From: Promethearchaeota archaeon
Lineage (GTDB): Archaea; Asgardarchaeota; Lokiarchaeia; Sigynarchaeales; SOKP01
Direction of reading: 5' to 3'
Length of the DNA: 6,632 bases
NCBI GenBank assembly: GCA_019057775.1
Contig: JAHLWT010000234.1
Location: 1-6,632 of the forward strand
This document shows positions 6,242-6,632 of this stretch, in pieces (positions within the stretch are counted from its first letter, which is position 1; every line of letters begins with the position of its first letter). Both the position numbers and the translations under genes were made by a program. The notes under the pieces were generated by a model. It was not told the origin of the DNA. It did no database searches and saw only the letters and a list, made by a program, of their open reading frames with translations.

Positions 6242-6632
6242 TTAATGCTCTATAAATCCTTTCAACCTTAACATAACAAACTGACAAAAAGTGAGAGCCA
6301 TATGTCTTAAGAGTCTTGCTTGGTCTTGCTCTGCTATGTATGGATGTCCACCAGTCCCGCTTAACAAGCCATAAACAGATGCTATAGCCTTCTTCTCTTT
6401 TTCTTCAATTAATCCCCTATATTTTAAATATTCTCTTACATCTCTAGGACTACCGTAAATTGAATTTGATAATCTAGTGTTTGTTGTAAGCATATGATGT
6501 TTAGTTGCAACTTCCTGTAAGATTGACTCTAAGAATTTTCTTGAATTGGAAATACTATCGTCCCATTTTTTATTTATATAATGGTCTTCGGATAACTGTA
6601 AATGATGTAATGTTGTTTCTTTGTTCTCTAAA
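6242..6632 (-). CDS. Abortive infection protein, Abi_C-type C-terminus (5' end missing)
   Basis: The last 129 codons of a longer gene. The frame stays open to the window edge with no stop, so the apparent ATG at 6491-6493 is internal. Upstream of it, the readable part includes LHHLQLSEDHYINKKWDDSI and SNSRKFLESILQEVATKHH, which fit the same family. The end of the protein, GLLSGTGGHPYIAEQDQARL then LRHMALTFCQFVMLRL, is the hallmark of the abortive-infection C-terminal domain (Pfam Abi_C). Members occur in phage-defence loci, often with a variable N-terminal domain; that part is off the window here. The downstream TIR-like gene follows after 32 bp with its own strong Shine-Dalgarno, which suggests a two-gene unit. 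Confidence 0.75.
   Translation of the reverse strand, partial: LENKETTLHHLQLSEDHYINKKWDDSISNSRKFLESILQEVATKHHMLTTNTRLSNSIYGSPRDVREYLKYRGLIEEKEKKAIASVYGLLSGTGGHPYIAEQDQARLLRHMALTFCQFVMLRLKGFIEH

Overview
This is an AT-rich accessory stretch in which every gene I can support lies on the minus strand, so transcription runs from position 6632 toward 1. The likely source is a low-GC Gram-negative bacterium. A short lipoprotein with a loose lipobox (TFTC) would fit a spirochaete such as a Leptospira relative, but that is an inference from one protein and I do not claim a genus. No rRNA, tRNA, CRISPR array, transposase or integrase is visible.

Layout in the direction of transcription: (i) 6632-6242, the C-terminal part of an abortive-infection (Abi_C-type) protein that runs off the window edge. 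It is followed after 32 bp by (ii) 6209-5385, a nucleoside-deoxyribosyltransferase/TIR-like domain joined to a C-terminal winged-helix-like part and a basic tail. (iii) 5304-4510, a 264-aa protein I do not recognise, with an H-x-T-R...GILPL segment faintly like ADP-ribosyltransferase-fold toxins. (iv) 4230-3655, a small helical lipoprotein. (v) 3493-2960, a 177-aa HEPN-type protein whose best start is an unusual AUA codon behind a perfect Shine-Dalgarno. It is followed after 11 bp by (vi) 2948-1752, a 398-aa Swt1-type HEPN protein. (vii) 1659-97, a 520-aa reverse transcriptase of the defence-associated (UG/Abi) kind with a helical-repeat-like C-terminus.

The content reads as a defence island: an Abi_C protein, a TIR/NDT-like possible NAD- or nucleotide-processing enzyme, two proteins with the HEPN RNase motif, and a DRT-like reverse transcriptase. 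The natural units are the Abi_C + TIR-like pair, the HEPN + HEPN pair, and the reverse transcriptase, which has its own ribosome binding site and a clearly higher GC content than its neighbours. Co-function across these units is inferred from position only.

No gene-free stretch exceeds 300 bp. The larger gaps (1660-1751, 3494-3654, 4231-4509, 5305-5384) hold a hairpin resembling an integron attC half, a GC-rich palindromic patch, possible tiny ORFs with a promoter-like site, and a weak terminator-like hairpin.
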